Assembly (NCBI RefSeq): GCF_049445995.1
Contig: NZ_JBMSDZ010000016.1
Location: forward strand, 19,397 to 83,396
Length of the DNA stretch: 64,000 bases
Source of the DNA: Dyella_A sp049445995
Lineage (GTDB): Bacteria; Pseudomonadota; Gammaproteobacteria; Xanthomonadales; Rhodanobacteraceae
Reading direction: 5' to 3'
Part shown: in pieces, positions 7,725 through 15,806 of the stretch
How the letters are laid out: each line of letters starts with the position of its first letter
How positions within the stretch are numbered: the stretch's first letter is position 1
The notes under the pieces: generated by a model
Told to the model about the DNA's origin: nothing
The model's database searches: none
The model's input: the letters and a program-made list of their open reading frames with translations, nothing else
Made by a program: the position numbers and the translations under genes

Positions 7725-9376
7725 GCTCGCTCATGGTGTTTCCGCGCCTGCTGCGGGTGGCCTCGGTGCTGCTGGCGTGGCGGCTGGACGAGATCGTCGA
7801 GACCGCCCACCTGTTCCGCCCGCTCAAGCTGGTGCGCCCGCTCTTCGGCACGCCTCGCCCCGACGTCGACACGCTGCCGCGCGGCGCCCGCCTGCGCGGC
7901 GCGATGACCGAGCTGGGGCCGATCTTCGTCAAGGCCGGCCAGGTGCTGTCCACCCGCCGCGACCTGATTCCCGCCGACATCGCCGACGAACTCGCCCTGC
8001 TGCAGGACCAGGTGCCGCCGTTTCCCGGCAGCGAGGCGCGCGCCATCGTCGAGCGCGAGCTGAAGCAGCCGGTGACCGCGCTGTTCGCCCAGTTCGATGA
8101 AACCGCGCTGGCCTCCGCCTCGATCGCCCAGGTGCACGCTGCCACGCTGCGCGACGGCCGCGAGGTGGTGGTGAAGGTGCTGCGCCCGGGCATCGCCAAG
8201 CGCATCGCCAACGACGTGGCGCTGCTGCGCTCGCTGGGCGAGCTGGTGAACCGCTGGCATCCGGCCGCCGGCAAGATCCGCCCGCTGGAAGTGGTGGCCG
8301 AGGTCGAGAAGATGCTCGAGAACGAGCTCGACCTGCAGCGCGAAGGCGCCAGCGCCAGCCTGCTCCGGCGCAATTTCGCCAGCGGCGTGGACATGTACGT
8401 GCCCGCCGTGGAATGGGACTACACCACCGAGGGCGTGCTCACGCTCGAGCGCGTGTATGGCGTGAGCTGCGACGACGTGGCGGCGATCGACGCGGCCGGC
8501 ATCGACCGCAAGGCGCTGGCCGTGAAAGGCGTGCGGGTGTTCTACGAGCAGGTGTTCCGCGACAACTTCTTTCACGCCGACGCGCACCCCGGCAACGTCT
8601 GGGTGGATCTGGCGCGCAGGGACGACCCGCGCTTCATCGCGCTGGATTTCGGCATCATGGGATCGCTGCCCGAGGCCGACCAGTACTGGCTGGCGCAGAA
8701 CTTCATCGCACTGTTCGAGCGCGACTACCAGCGCATCGCGCAGTTGCACATCGACGCCGGCTGGATGCCGCCGCACCTGCGGGTGGACGAGCTGGCCGCC
8801 GCGGTGCGCACGGTGTGCGAACCATACTTCACCCGCCCGCTGTCGCAGATCTCGCTGGCCGAACTGGTGGTGAAGCTGTTCCGCACCGCGCAGAAGTTCG
8901 AGCTCACCCTGCAGCCGCAGCTGATCCTGCTGCAGAAGACCCTGCTCAACATCGAGGGCGTGGGGCGCATGCTCGATCCGGACATCGACATCTGGGCGGT
9001 GGCGCACCCGGTGCTCGAACGCATCCTGCGCGAGCGCTACAGCCTGCGCCGCACGCTGAAGGAGGCGCGCAGGCGGCTGCCCGAATGGATCCACGCGGCA
9101 CCGCAGCTGCCCGAGCTGGTGCGCGACGCGCTGCGTCAGACGGCCCGCGGCGAACAACGCGCCGTTGCCGACCCGCAGCTCCTCGCACAACGACAAGTCG
9201 ATGCGCAGCGGCAACAGCGCGCCCTTGCCGGCGGACTGCTCGGCGGCAGCCTGCTGATCGTGGCGACCCTGCTGGCTACGCTGGCGCCGTGGCACGGGCC
9301 GTGGTTGCCCGTGCTGGCCGGCGTGGCCGGCGTGCTCGTCTTCGCCATCACCTGGCCCCGCCGCCATCGACCGTAG
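7721..9376 (+). CDS. ubiB: Ubiquinone biosynthesis protein kinase-like ATPase UbiB
   Basis: 551 residues, full length for UbiB, an atypical kinase/ATPase that helps extract hydrophobic CoQ intermediates from the membrane. Family marks are the KxGQ motif in IFVKAGQVLSTRRDLIP (near residue 70), the alanine-rich loop ASASIAQVHAA, the NFFHADAHPGN catalytic loop and LDFGIMG in place of DFG. The C-terminus carries two hydrophobic helices (GLLGGSLLIVATLLATLAPW and LPVLAGVAGVLVFAITW) that anchor it to the inner membrane. It is translationally coupled to ubiJ. Its TAG stop codon is the first part of a palindromic repeat (GTAGGAGC) that begins at 9373. Confidence 0.96.
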   Translation: MSSLMVFPRLLRVASVLLAWRLDEIVETAHLFRPLKLVRPLFGTPRPDVDTLPRGARLRGAMTELGPIFVKAGQVLSTRRDLIPADIADELALLQDQVPPFPGSEARAIVERELKQPVTALFAQFDETALASASIAQVHAATLRDGREVVVKVLRPGIAKRIANDVALLRSLGELVNRWHPAAGKIRPLEVVAEVEKMLENELDLQREGASASLLRRNFASGVDMYVPAVEWDYTTEGVLTLERVYGVSCDDVAAIDAAGIDRKALAVKGVRVFYEQVFRDNFFHADAHPGNVWVDLARRDDPRFIALDFGIMGSLPEADQYWLAQNFIALFERDYQRIAQLHIDAGWMPPHLRVDELAAAVRTVCEPYFTRPLSQISLAELVVKLFRTAQKFELTLQPQLILLQKTLLNIEGVGRMLDPDIDIWAVAHPVLERILRERYSLRRTLKEARRRLPEWIHAAPQLPELVRDALRQTARGEQRAVADPQLLAQRQVDAQRQQRALAGGLLGGSLLIVATLLATLAPWHGPWLPVLAGVAGVLVFAITWPRRHRP

Positions 9377-9456
9377 GAGCGCACCCTGTGCGCGAATGCT
9401 TTTGGCTTTGATGTCGATCAGGAGCAAAAGCATTCGCGCACAGGGTGCGCTCCTAC
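9373..9456. repeat. Long palindromic repeat, copy 1
   Basis: 84 bases: a near-perfect hairpin with arms beginning GTAGGAGCGCACCCTGTG and continuing CGCGAATGCTTTTG. The asymmetric core contains GATGTCGATCAGGAGC. Other copies are at 14219-14315, 34745-34828 and 43804-43886. It supplies the TAG stop of ubiB and could terminate transcription in both directions. It resembles the REP/RAYT-type repeats of Pseudomonas, also built on GTAGGAGC. Confidence 0.9.
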
Positions 9457-9470
9457 CAGCGGGCCACGCC

Positions 9471-10190
9471 ATGATCGAGATTCTGTACCAGGACGATGCG
9501 CTGATTGCGGTGAACAAGCCCGCGGGCCTGGCCGTGCATCGCTCGAAGATGGTGGGCAATGCGCAGGAGTTCCTGATCGACCTGCTGCGCGAGCAGGTGG
9601 GCGGCAATGTGTACCTGGCGCACCGGCTGGATCGCGCCACCAGCGGCGTGCTGCTGATCGCGCGTTCCAGCGAAGTGGCCGGCGCGCTGGGCGAACAGTT
9701 CATGGGGCGCGACGTGCACAAGCAGTACCTCGCGGTGGTGCGCGGCTGGCCGGAGCCGGTGGAGGCGCTGATCGACTACCCGCTGCCCGGTTCGCGCAAG
9801 ACCGGCCCGCTGCGCGAGGCGCGCACGCGCTACCGTCGCCTGGCCACGGTGGAAGTGCCGATCGCGCTCGGTCGCTATCCGCAGCAGCGCTACGCGCTGG
9901 TGGAGGCGGCGCCGGAAACCGGGCGCTTCCGCCAGATCCGCAAGCACATGGCGCACATCCACCACCCGATCATCGGCGACTGCCAGCACGGCCGCGGCGA
10001 CCACAACCGCCTGTACAGGCAGCATTTCGGCTGCCATCGCATGCTGCTGCACGCGCGGCGCATCGCGCTGCGCCATCCGGTGAGCGGCGACCCGCTGGCG
10101 ATCGAGGCGCCGCTGGACGAGGCGTTCAACGCGCTGCTCGCACGTTTCGGCTGGAGGGAGGGGGAGCGAGGAGTGAGAAGTGAGAAGTGA
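9471..10190 (+). CDS. truC: tRNA pseudouridine(65) synthase
   Basis: 239 residues of the RluA/TruC family, which isomerises a uridine in the acceptor stem of tRNA-Ile and tRNA-Asp. The active-site block HRLDRATSGVLLIARS puts the catalytic aspartate at residue 54. VNKPAGLAVHRS near residue 14 and GRFRQIRKHMAHIHHPIIGD near residue 150 are also typical. The frame is open upstream through the palindromic repeat, but the start at 9471 (MIEILYQDDALIAVNKPAG) matches the family N-terminus. The last codons (GVRSEK and the TGA) are contributed by a purine-rich tandem repeat that starts at about 10171, so the C-terminal tip probably varies between strains. Confidence 0.94.
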   Translation: MIEILYQDDALIAVNKPAGLAVHRSKMVGNAQEFLIDLLREQVGGNVYLAHRLDRATSGVLLIARSSEVAGALGEQFMGRDVHKQYLAVVRGWPEPVEALIDYPLPGSRKTGPLREARTRYRRLATVEVPIALGRYPQQRYALVEAAPETGRFRQIRKHMAHIHHPIIGDCQHGRGDHNRLYRQHFGCHRMLLHARRIALRHPVSGDPLAIEAPLDEAFNALLARFGWREGERGVRSEK

Positions 10191-10255
10191 GAAGTGAGAG
10201 AAGAGCGAAGAGAAGCGAGAAGCGAAAAGAGAAAAGAGAAAAGAGAAAAGAGAAA
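10171..10255 (+). repeat. Purine-rich heptamer tandem repeats overlapping the truC 3' end
   Basis: Four copies of GTGAGAA/G at 10173-10200, then several copies of AGAGAAA (about 10226-10254). The first block encodes the end of truC. The strand is almost pure purine. It is roughly complementary to the pyrimidine heptamer array at 10321-10390. Confidence 0.9.
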
Positions 10256-10320
10256 CGTGAGCCAACACATCAAGACAGCATCAGTGAGAGGAGCGAGCTG
10301 CTGCCGCCCTTGCCCTCTCT

Positions 10321-10390
10321 CACTCCTCACTCCTCACTCCTCACTCCTCACTCCTCACTCCTCACTCCTCACTCCTCACTCCTCACTCCT
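10321..10390 (+). repeat. Ten perfect heptamers (CACTCCT)n before arfB
   Basis: Ten uninterrupted copies of CACTCCT (70 bases) followed by a partial copy. The array ends 29 bases before the arfB ATG, in or next to its promoter. Perfect tandem copies of this kind are prone to slippage, so copy number should vary. No spacers are present, so it is not CRISPR. Confidence 0.97.
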
Positions 10391-10419
10391 CACTCGCCGC
10401 TCCCCGTAAACTGCCGCCC

Positions 10420-10842
10420 ATGCTCCCGATCAGCCGCACCCTCGCCATTCCCGACACCGAGCTGGTCGAGCGCTTCCTGCGTGCGGACGGCCCGGGCGGG
10501 CAGCACGTGAACCGCACCGAGAGCGCGGTGGAGCTGCGTTTCGACGTGGCGCAGTCGCCGTCGCTGCCAGAGGCCGTGCGCGAGCGGCTGCTGACCCGGC
10601 GCGACCGCCGTCTCACCGACGACGGCGTGCTGGTGATCCAGGGCCGCCGCTTCCGCGACCAGGGCCGCAATCGCGACGACGTGCGCGAGCGCCTGGCCGA
10701 GATCATCCGCGGCGCGCTGGTGCCGCCCAAGAAGCGCGTGGCGACCAGGCCCACCCGCGCCTCGAAGGAGCGCCGCCTCGCCGGCAAGCAGCTGCGCAGC
10801 AGGATCAAGCAGGGCCGCGGCAAGCCCGGAGCGCACGAGTGA
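10420..10842 (+). CDS. arfB: Alternative ribosome-rescue peptidyl-tRNA hydrolase
   Basis: 140 residues, full length for ArfB (YaeJ), which binds stalled ribosomes lacking a stop codon and hydrolyses the peptidyl-tRNA. The catalytic GGQ is at residues 26-28 in DGPGGQHVNRTESAVELRFD. The C-terminal tail is strongly basic (PKKRVATRPTRASKERRLAG and KQLRSRIKQGRGK), the part that enters the empty mRNA channel. No Shine-Dalgarno is seen; a -10-like TAAACT at 10407-10412 precedes the ATG by 8 bases. Its stop codon overlaps the GTG start of the next gene. Confidence 0.95.
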   Translation: MLPISRTLAIPDTELVERFLRADGPGGQHVNRTESAVELRFDVAQSPSLPEAVRERLLTRRDRRLTDDGVLVIQGRRFRDQGRNRDDVRERLAEIIRGALVPPKKRVATRPTRASKERRLAGKQLRSRIKQGRGKPGAHE

Positions 10843-11441
10843 AGCCGGTGGTTCCGCCGCTGCCGCCGCAGGCGCCGCGCATCCGCAACCGGTTCTGGCC
10901 CTGGCTCTGCCGCGGCCTGCTGCGGCTGGGCGGCTGGCAGCTGAAGGGCGAGTTTCCCGACCTGCCCAGACTGATCGTGATCGGCGCGCCGCACTCGACC
11001 AACTGGGACGGCGTGTGGGGCCTGCTGATGAAGGTGGGGCTGGGCGTGGACATCAGCATCATGATCAAGCGCGAGCTGCTGGACAGTCCGCTGGGCATCG
11101 TCCTGCGCCCGCTCGGGCTGATTCCGATCGACCGCGGCGCCGCCACCGACATCGTGCAGCAGATGGCCGCGCGCTTCGCCCGGCACGAGCGCATGTGGCT
11201 GGGCATCACGCCCGAAGGCACGCGCAGGAAGGTGGCGCACTGGAAATCGGGTTTCCTGCGCATCGCGCGGGCCGCCGGGGTGCCGATCCTGCCGGTGTGC
11301 ATCGATTACCCGAGCAGGAGCTTCACGCTGGGCGCGCCGGTGTACCTGGACCCGGACGAGCGCGACGAAGACGCAATGATCCGCATCCGCGCGCTGTTCC
11401 GCGGCTATCGCGGCAAGTACCACAACGTGGACCTGGATTGA
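10839..11441 (+). CDS. Lysophospholipid/glycerolipid acyltransferase family protein
   Basis: 200 residues of the PlsC-like acyltransferase fold, which moves an acyl chain onto a glycerolipid or similar acceptor at the inner membrane. The HX4D catalytic motif is HSTNWD (near residue 52). The second motif is GITPEGTRRKVAHWKSGF (around residue 125), with EGTR typical of the phosphate-binding site. The start is GTG at 10839, overlapping the arfB stop (GTGA). The exact substrate is unknown; related short proteins are annotated only as 1-acyl-sn-glycerol-3-phosphate acyltransferase-like. The gene converges on the LysR regulator with 3 bases between stops. Confidence 0.85.
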   Translation: MKPVVPPLPPQAPRIRNRFWPWLCRGLLRLGGWQLKGEFPDLPRLIVIGAPHSTNWDGVWGLLMKVGLGVDISIMIKRELLDSPLGIVLRPLGLIPIDRGAATDIVQQMAARFARHERMWLGITPEGTRRKVAHWKSGFLRIARAAGVPILPVCIDYPSRSFTLGAPVYLDPDERDEDAMIRIRALFRGYRGKYHNVDLD

Positions 11442-11444
11442 GTC

Positions 11445-12491
11445 TCAGCGCTCGGAGTGGCCCGACTCGTCGTAGTCGCGGTGGGTCAGCAGGCCCGGGC
11501 GGATCAGGTCGATGAACGCGCGCGCCTCGGCGCCGAGAAATTTTCCCTTGCGCATCACCACGCCGTAGCTGCGCTGCGGGAAGTACTGCTTCATGTTGCG
11601 CACCGCCAGGCGCGAGCTGTCCGCCTCGGTGATGCAGATCCCGGTGACGACGGAGATGCCCAGGCCCATCGCCACGTATTCCTTGATCACGTCCCAGCCG
11701 CCCACCTCGATCGCCACGTGGTACGGCACCTGGCGCTGCTGGAACACCAGATCCACCAGCCGGTAGGTCGACAGCCGCTGCGGCGGCAGGATCAGGCCGT
11801 AGGGCGACAGGTCTTCCAGCGTCACGTTGGCCTTCGCCGCCAGCGGATGGTCCGGCGGCATGATCAGCATCGGGTCGTAGTGGTAGATCGGCGCCCAGGC
11901 GATGTCGTTGGGCACGTCGAGCATCGAGCCCACCGCGAAGTCGGCCTTGTCCTCGCGCAGCATCGCCATGCCGTCCTTGCCGGTGACGTTGGCCAGCTGC
12001 AGCTGCACGGCCGGATGGCGCTCGCGGTAGCGGCGCACCAGCTCGGGCAGCAGGTACTGGATGGTGGAGGTGCCGGCGGCGATGATCAGCCGGCCGGCCT
12101 GCAGCCCTTTCACCTTGGCCTGGAAGTCGCGATCGAGGTTTTCCCAGCCCTCCACCAGCGGCCGTGCCAGCTCGTACAGCGCCTCGCCGGCGTCGGTGAG
12201 GTTGATGCGTCGGCGGCTGCGCTCCATCAGCGTCACGCCCAGCTCGCGCTCCAGTGCCTGCAGTTGCAGGCTCACCGACGGCTGGGACAGGAACAGCGCC
12301 TCGGCGGCGCGGGTCAGGGTGCCCAGTTTCACCGTGGCCACGAACGCCCGCAGCTGCTTCTGGCGGCTGCCCTTGTAGTAGAACCGCGCCGGGTCGGTCG
12401 GCCCGCCGGCGCCGCCTTTGCGGCGGCGCAGCACGCTCGAAACGCCTTTTTTCGGTTTTTTTTCCGCGCCGATGCGGCTTTTCAGGCTCAT
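11445..12491 (-). CDS. LysR-family transcriptional regulator, CysB-like, divergent from aceB
   Basis: 348 residues from the ATG at 12489-12491; six more codons are open upstream to 12509. An unusual basic N-terminal extension (KSRIGAEKKPKKG, about 35 residues) precedes the LysR helix-turn-helix LGTLTRAAEALFLSQPSVSL. The ligand-binding domain resembles CysB/Cbl (AAGTSTIQYLLPELVRRYRE, MLREDKADFAVGSM). It is divergently oriented to aceB across about 120 AT-rich bases with a palindrome. This arrangement suggests control of the glyoxylate-shunt genes and itself; that target is inference. The co-inducer is unknown. Confidence 0.92.
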   Translation of the reverse strand: MSLKSRIGAEKKPKKGVSSVLRRRKGGAGGPTDPARFYYKGSRQKQLRAFVATVKLGTLTRAAEALFLSQPSVSLQLQALERELGVTLMERSRRRINLTDAGEALYELARPLVEGWENLDRDFQAKVKGLQAGRLIIAAGTSTIQYLLPELVRRYRERHPAVQLQLANVTGKDGMAMLREDKADFAVGSMLDVPNDIAWAPIYHYDPMLIMPPDHPLAAKANVTLEDLSPYGLILPPQRLSTYRLVDLVFQQRQVPYHVAIEVGGWDVIKEYVAMGLGISVVTGICITEADSSRLAVRNMKQYFPQRSYGVVMRKGKFLGAEARAFIDLIRPGLLTHRDYDESGHSER

Positions 12492-12495
12492 GGAA

Positions 12496-12519
12496 TCAAT
12501 GATTTGCAATGATCATTGA
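12496..12519. promoter_or_regulatory. Palindromic operator candidate between the LysR gene and aceB
   Basis: CAATGATCATTG at 12507-12518 is a perfect 12-bp palindrome. It lies within a wider inverted pair TCAATGA (12496-12502) and TCATTGA (12513-12519). The surrounding 70 bases are much more AT-rich than the window. This is the expected position for LysR autoregulation and aceB control. Confidence 0.55.
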
Positions 12520-12610
12520 GATAGACAATAGCAAAAATTGAAACATTTGCTTTGTCAAAGCCGAATGCGAAGACCTAGTTTGGAGCTCCATCCGAGCCGG
12601 AGCACACACC

Positions 12611-14209
12611 ATGGCCGTCCCCCAGCAACACCTGCCGCCCATCGAGCAGGCACAGATCCAGGCCGATACCCGCGGCTACGAAGCCATCCTGACGCCCGCG
12701 GCGCTGGGCTTCCTTGCCCGCCTGCATCGCTTCGCCGAGCCGCGTCGCCAGCAGCTGCTGCAGGCGCGCCGCGATCGCCAGACCCGCTACGACGCCGGCG
12801 CCCTGCCCAACTTCCGCGCCGACACCGTCGCCATCCGCGAGGGCGACTGGCGCGTGGCGCCGATTCCGGCCGCCCTGCAGGACCGCCGGGTGGAGATCAC
12901 CGGGCCGGTGGAGCGCAAGATGATCATCAACGCGCTCAATTCCGGCGCGAAGGTGTTCATGGCCGACTTCGAGGATTCCTCGGCGCCGAGCTTTCGCAAC
13001 CAGCTCGATGGCCAGATCAACCTGCGCGATGCCGCCAGCGGCTCGATCGCCTACACCTCGCCGGAGGGCAAGCGCTACCAGCTGGCCGCGCAGACCGCGG
13101 TGCTGGTGGTGCGCCCGCGTGGCTGGCACCTGCCCGAGCGGCACGTGCTGGTCGACGGCGAGGTGATGGCCGGCGCACTGGTCGACTTCGGCCTGTTCGC
13201 CTTCCACAACGCGCACCTGCTGCACGCCCTGCAGCGCGGCCCGTACTTCTACCTGCCCAAGCTGGAGGCGATGGAAGAAGCCGCGCTGTGGGACGACGTG
13301 ATGGCGCTGGCGGAGAACGAGCTGGACCTGCCGGTCGGCAGCATGAAGGCCACCGTGCTGATCGAGACGCTGCCGGCGGTGTTCCAGATGCACGAGATCC
13401 TGCACGCGCTGCGGCGGCGCGCGGTCGGCCTCAACTGCGGCCGCTGGGACTACATCTTTTCCTACCTCAAGACCCTGCGCGGCCACCGCGACCGCCTGCT
13501 GCCGGAGCGCGGCCAGGTGGTGATGACGGTGCCGTTCCTGAAGGCGTATTCGGAGCTCTTGATCCAGACCTGCCATCGCCGCGGCGCGTTCGCGATGGGC
13601 GGCATGGCCGCGCAGATCCCGATCAAGGGCGACGAAGCCGCCAACGCGGCGGCGATGGCCAAGGTGCGCGCCGACAAGCTGCGCGAGGTGCAGGCCGGCC
13701 ACGACGGCACCTGGGTGGCGCATCCGGCGCTGGTGCCGGTGGCCCAGGCGATCTTCGACGAGCACATGCCCGCGGCCAACCAGCTGGACCGGCTGCGCGA
13801 AGACGTCCGCGTGACCCGTGAGCAGCTCCTCGCCCCCTGTGCCGGCTCGATCAGCCGCGCCGGTTTCGACAACAACGTGGAGGTGGCGCTGCGCTACACC
13901 GCCGCCTGGCTGGACGGGCTGGGCTGCGTGCCGATCCATCACCTGATGGAAGACGCCGCCACCGCCGAGATCGCCCGCGCCCAGCTGTGGCAGTGGCTGC
14001 ACCATGGCGGCGTGGAGTTCACCGACCACGCGCCGATCGATTTCGCCCTGTTCGACCAGGCGCTGGCGGCCCACACGCACAAGCTGCGCGACAGCCTGCA
14101 CCCTGGCGCCGGCAAGGCCGATGCCGCCGCGGCCCTGCTCTCGGCGCTCACCCACGACGACCAGCTCGCCGACTTCCTGACCCTGCCCGCCTACGAACAG
14201 CTTGCCTGA
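12611..14209 (+). CDS. aceB: Malate synthase A
   Basis: 532 residues, the normal length of malate synthase A. It condenses glyoxylate with acetyl-CoA to malate in the glyoxylate shunt, allowing growth on acetate and fatty acids. Typical blocks are RRVEITGPVERKMIINALNS and KVFMADFEDSSAPSFRNQLD (near residue 115), AVLVVRPRGWHLPERHVLVD, ATVLIETLPAVFQMHEIL and GLNCGRWDYIFSYLKTL (residues 275-290). It is divergent from a LysR regulator and is followed after 133 bases by aceA, with a palindromic repeat copy between them. The two may be co-transcribed through the repeat or separately controlled. The start is well supported by the AceB-like N-terminus. Confidence 0.97.
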   Translation: MAVPQQHLPPIEQAQIQADTRGYEAILTPAALGFLARLHRFAEPRRQQLLQARRDRQTRYDAGALPNFRADTVAIREGDWRVAPIPAALQDRRVEITGPVERKMIINALNSGAKVFMADFEDSSAPSFRNQLDGQINLRDAASGSIAYTSPEGKRYQLAAQTAVLVVRPRGWHLPERHVLVDGEVMAGALVDFGLFAFHNAHLLHALQRGPYFYLPKLEAMEEAALWDDVMALAENELDLPVGSMKATVLIETLPAVFQMHEILHALRRRAVGLNCGRWDYIFSYLKTLRGHRDRLLPERGQVVMTVPFLKAYSELLIQTCHRRGAFAMGGMAAQIPIKGDEAANAAAMAKVRADKLREVQAGHDGTWVAHPALVPVAQAIFDEHMPAANQLDRLREDVRVTREQLLAPCAGSISRAGFDNNVEVALRYTAAWLDGLGCVPIHHLMEDAATAEIARAQLWQWLHHGGVEFTDHAPIDFALFDQALAAHTHKLRDSLHPGAGKADAAAALLSALTHDDQLADFLTLPAYEQLA

Positions 14210-14218
14210 CCACACCCG

Positions 14219-14315
14219 GTAGGAGCGCACCCTGTGCGCGAATGCTCTTGCTCCTGATCGACATCAGAGCCAGACAAAAAAACCAAGAGCATTCGCGCAC
14301 AGGGTGCGCTCCTAC
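14219..14315. repeat. Long palindromic repeat, copy 2 (inverted core)
   Basis: 97 bases with the same GTAGGAGCGCACC arms as the other copies. The inner arm is TGCTCTTG...CAAGAGCA and the asymmetric core lies in the opposite orientation (CTCCTGATCGACATCAGAGC). An extra A-rich stretch (about 13 bases) makes it longest. It separates aceB from aceA. Confidence 0.9.
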
Positions 14316-14342
14316 GACAACACCATGAACCGGAGCCCTGCC

Positions 14343-15638
<1,296 letters not shown>

Positions 15639-15699
15639 GCCGCACGGCCGTGCGGCGCTGCACGGGCCACGCCGTCGGAAGCTCCCGGCGGCGTGGCCC
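15639..15699 (+). terminator. Two hairpins downstream of aceA
   Basis: GCCGCACGG/CCGTGCGGC is a perfect 18-bp palindrome at 15639-15656, touching the aceA stop. GGGCCACGCCG (15664-15674) pairs with CGGCGTGGCCC (15689-15699) across 14 bases. There is no clear T-run, so this is probably a composite or Rho-assisted terminator. No gene lies in 15700-15806. Confidence 0.6.
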
Positions 15700-15806
15700 C
15701 ATCATGCCGCTGCGTTCCGGCGCAAGCCGTGCCGAGGGCGCGGCGGAGCCGGAGCGATGCCGTCCGCGCTGCAGCGGCACTGACCGCGCCGCCGTACGCG
15801 GCCTGG

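Noticed and set aside
10321..10390. Tandem array read as a CRISPR
   Set aside because: Units are 7 bases with no spacers, so it is a minisatellite.
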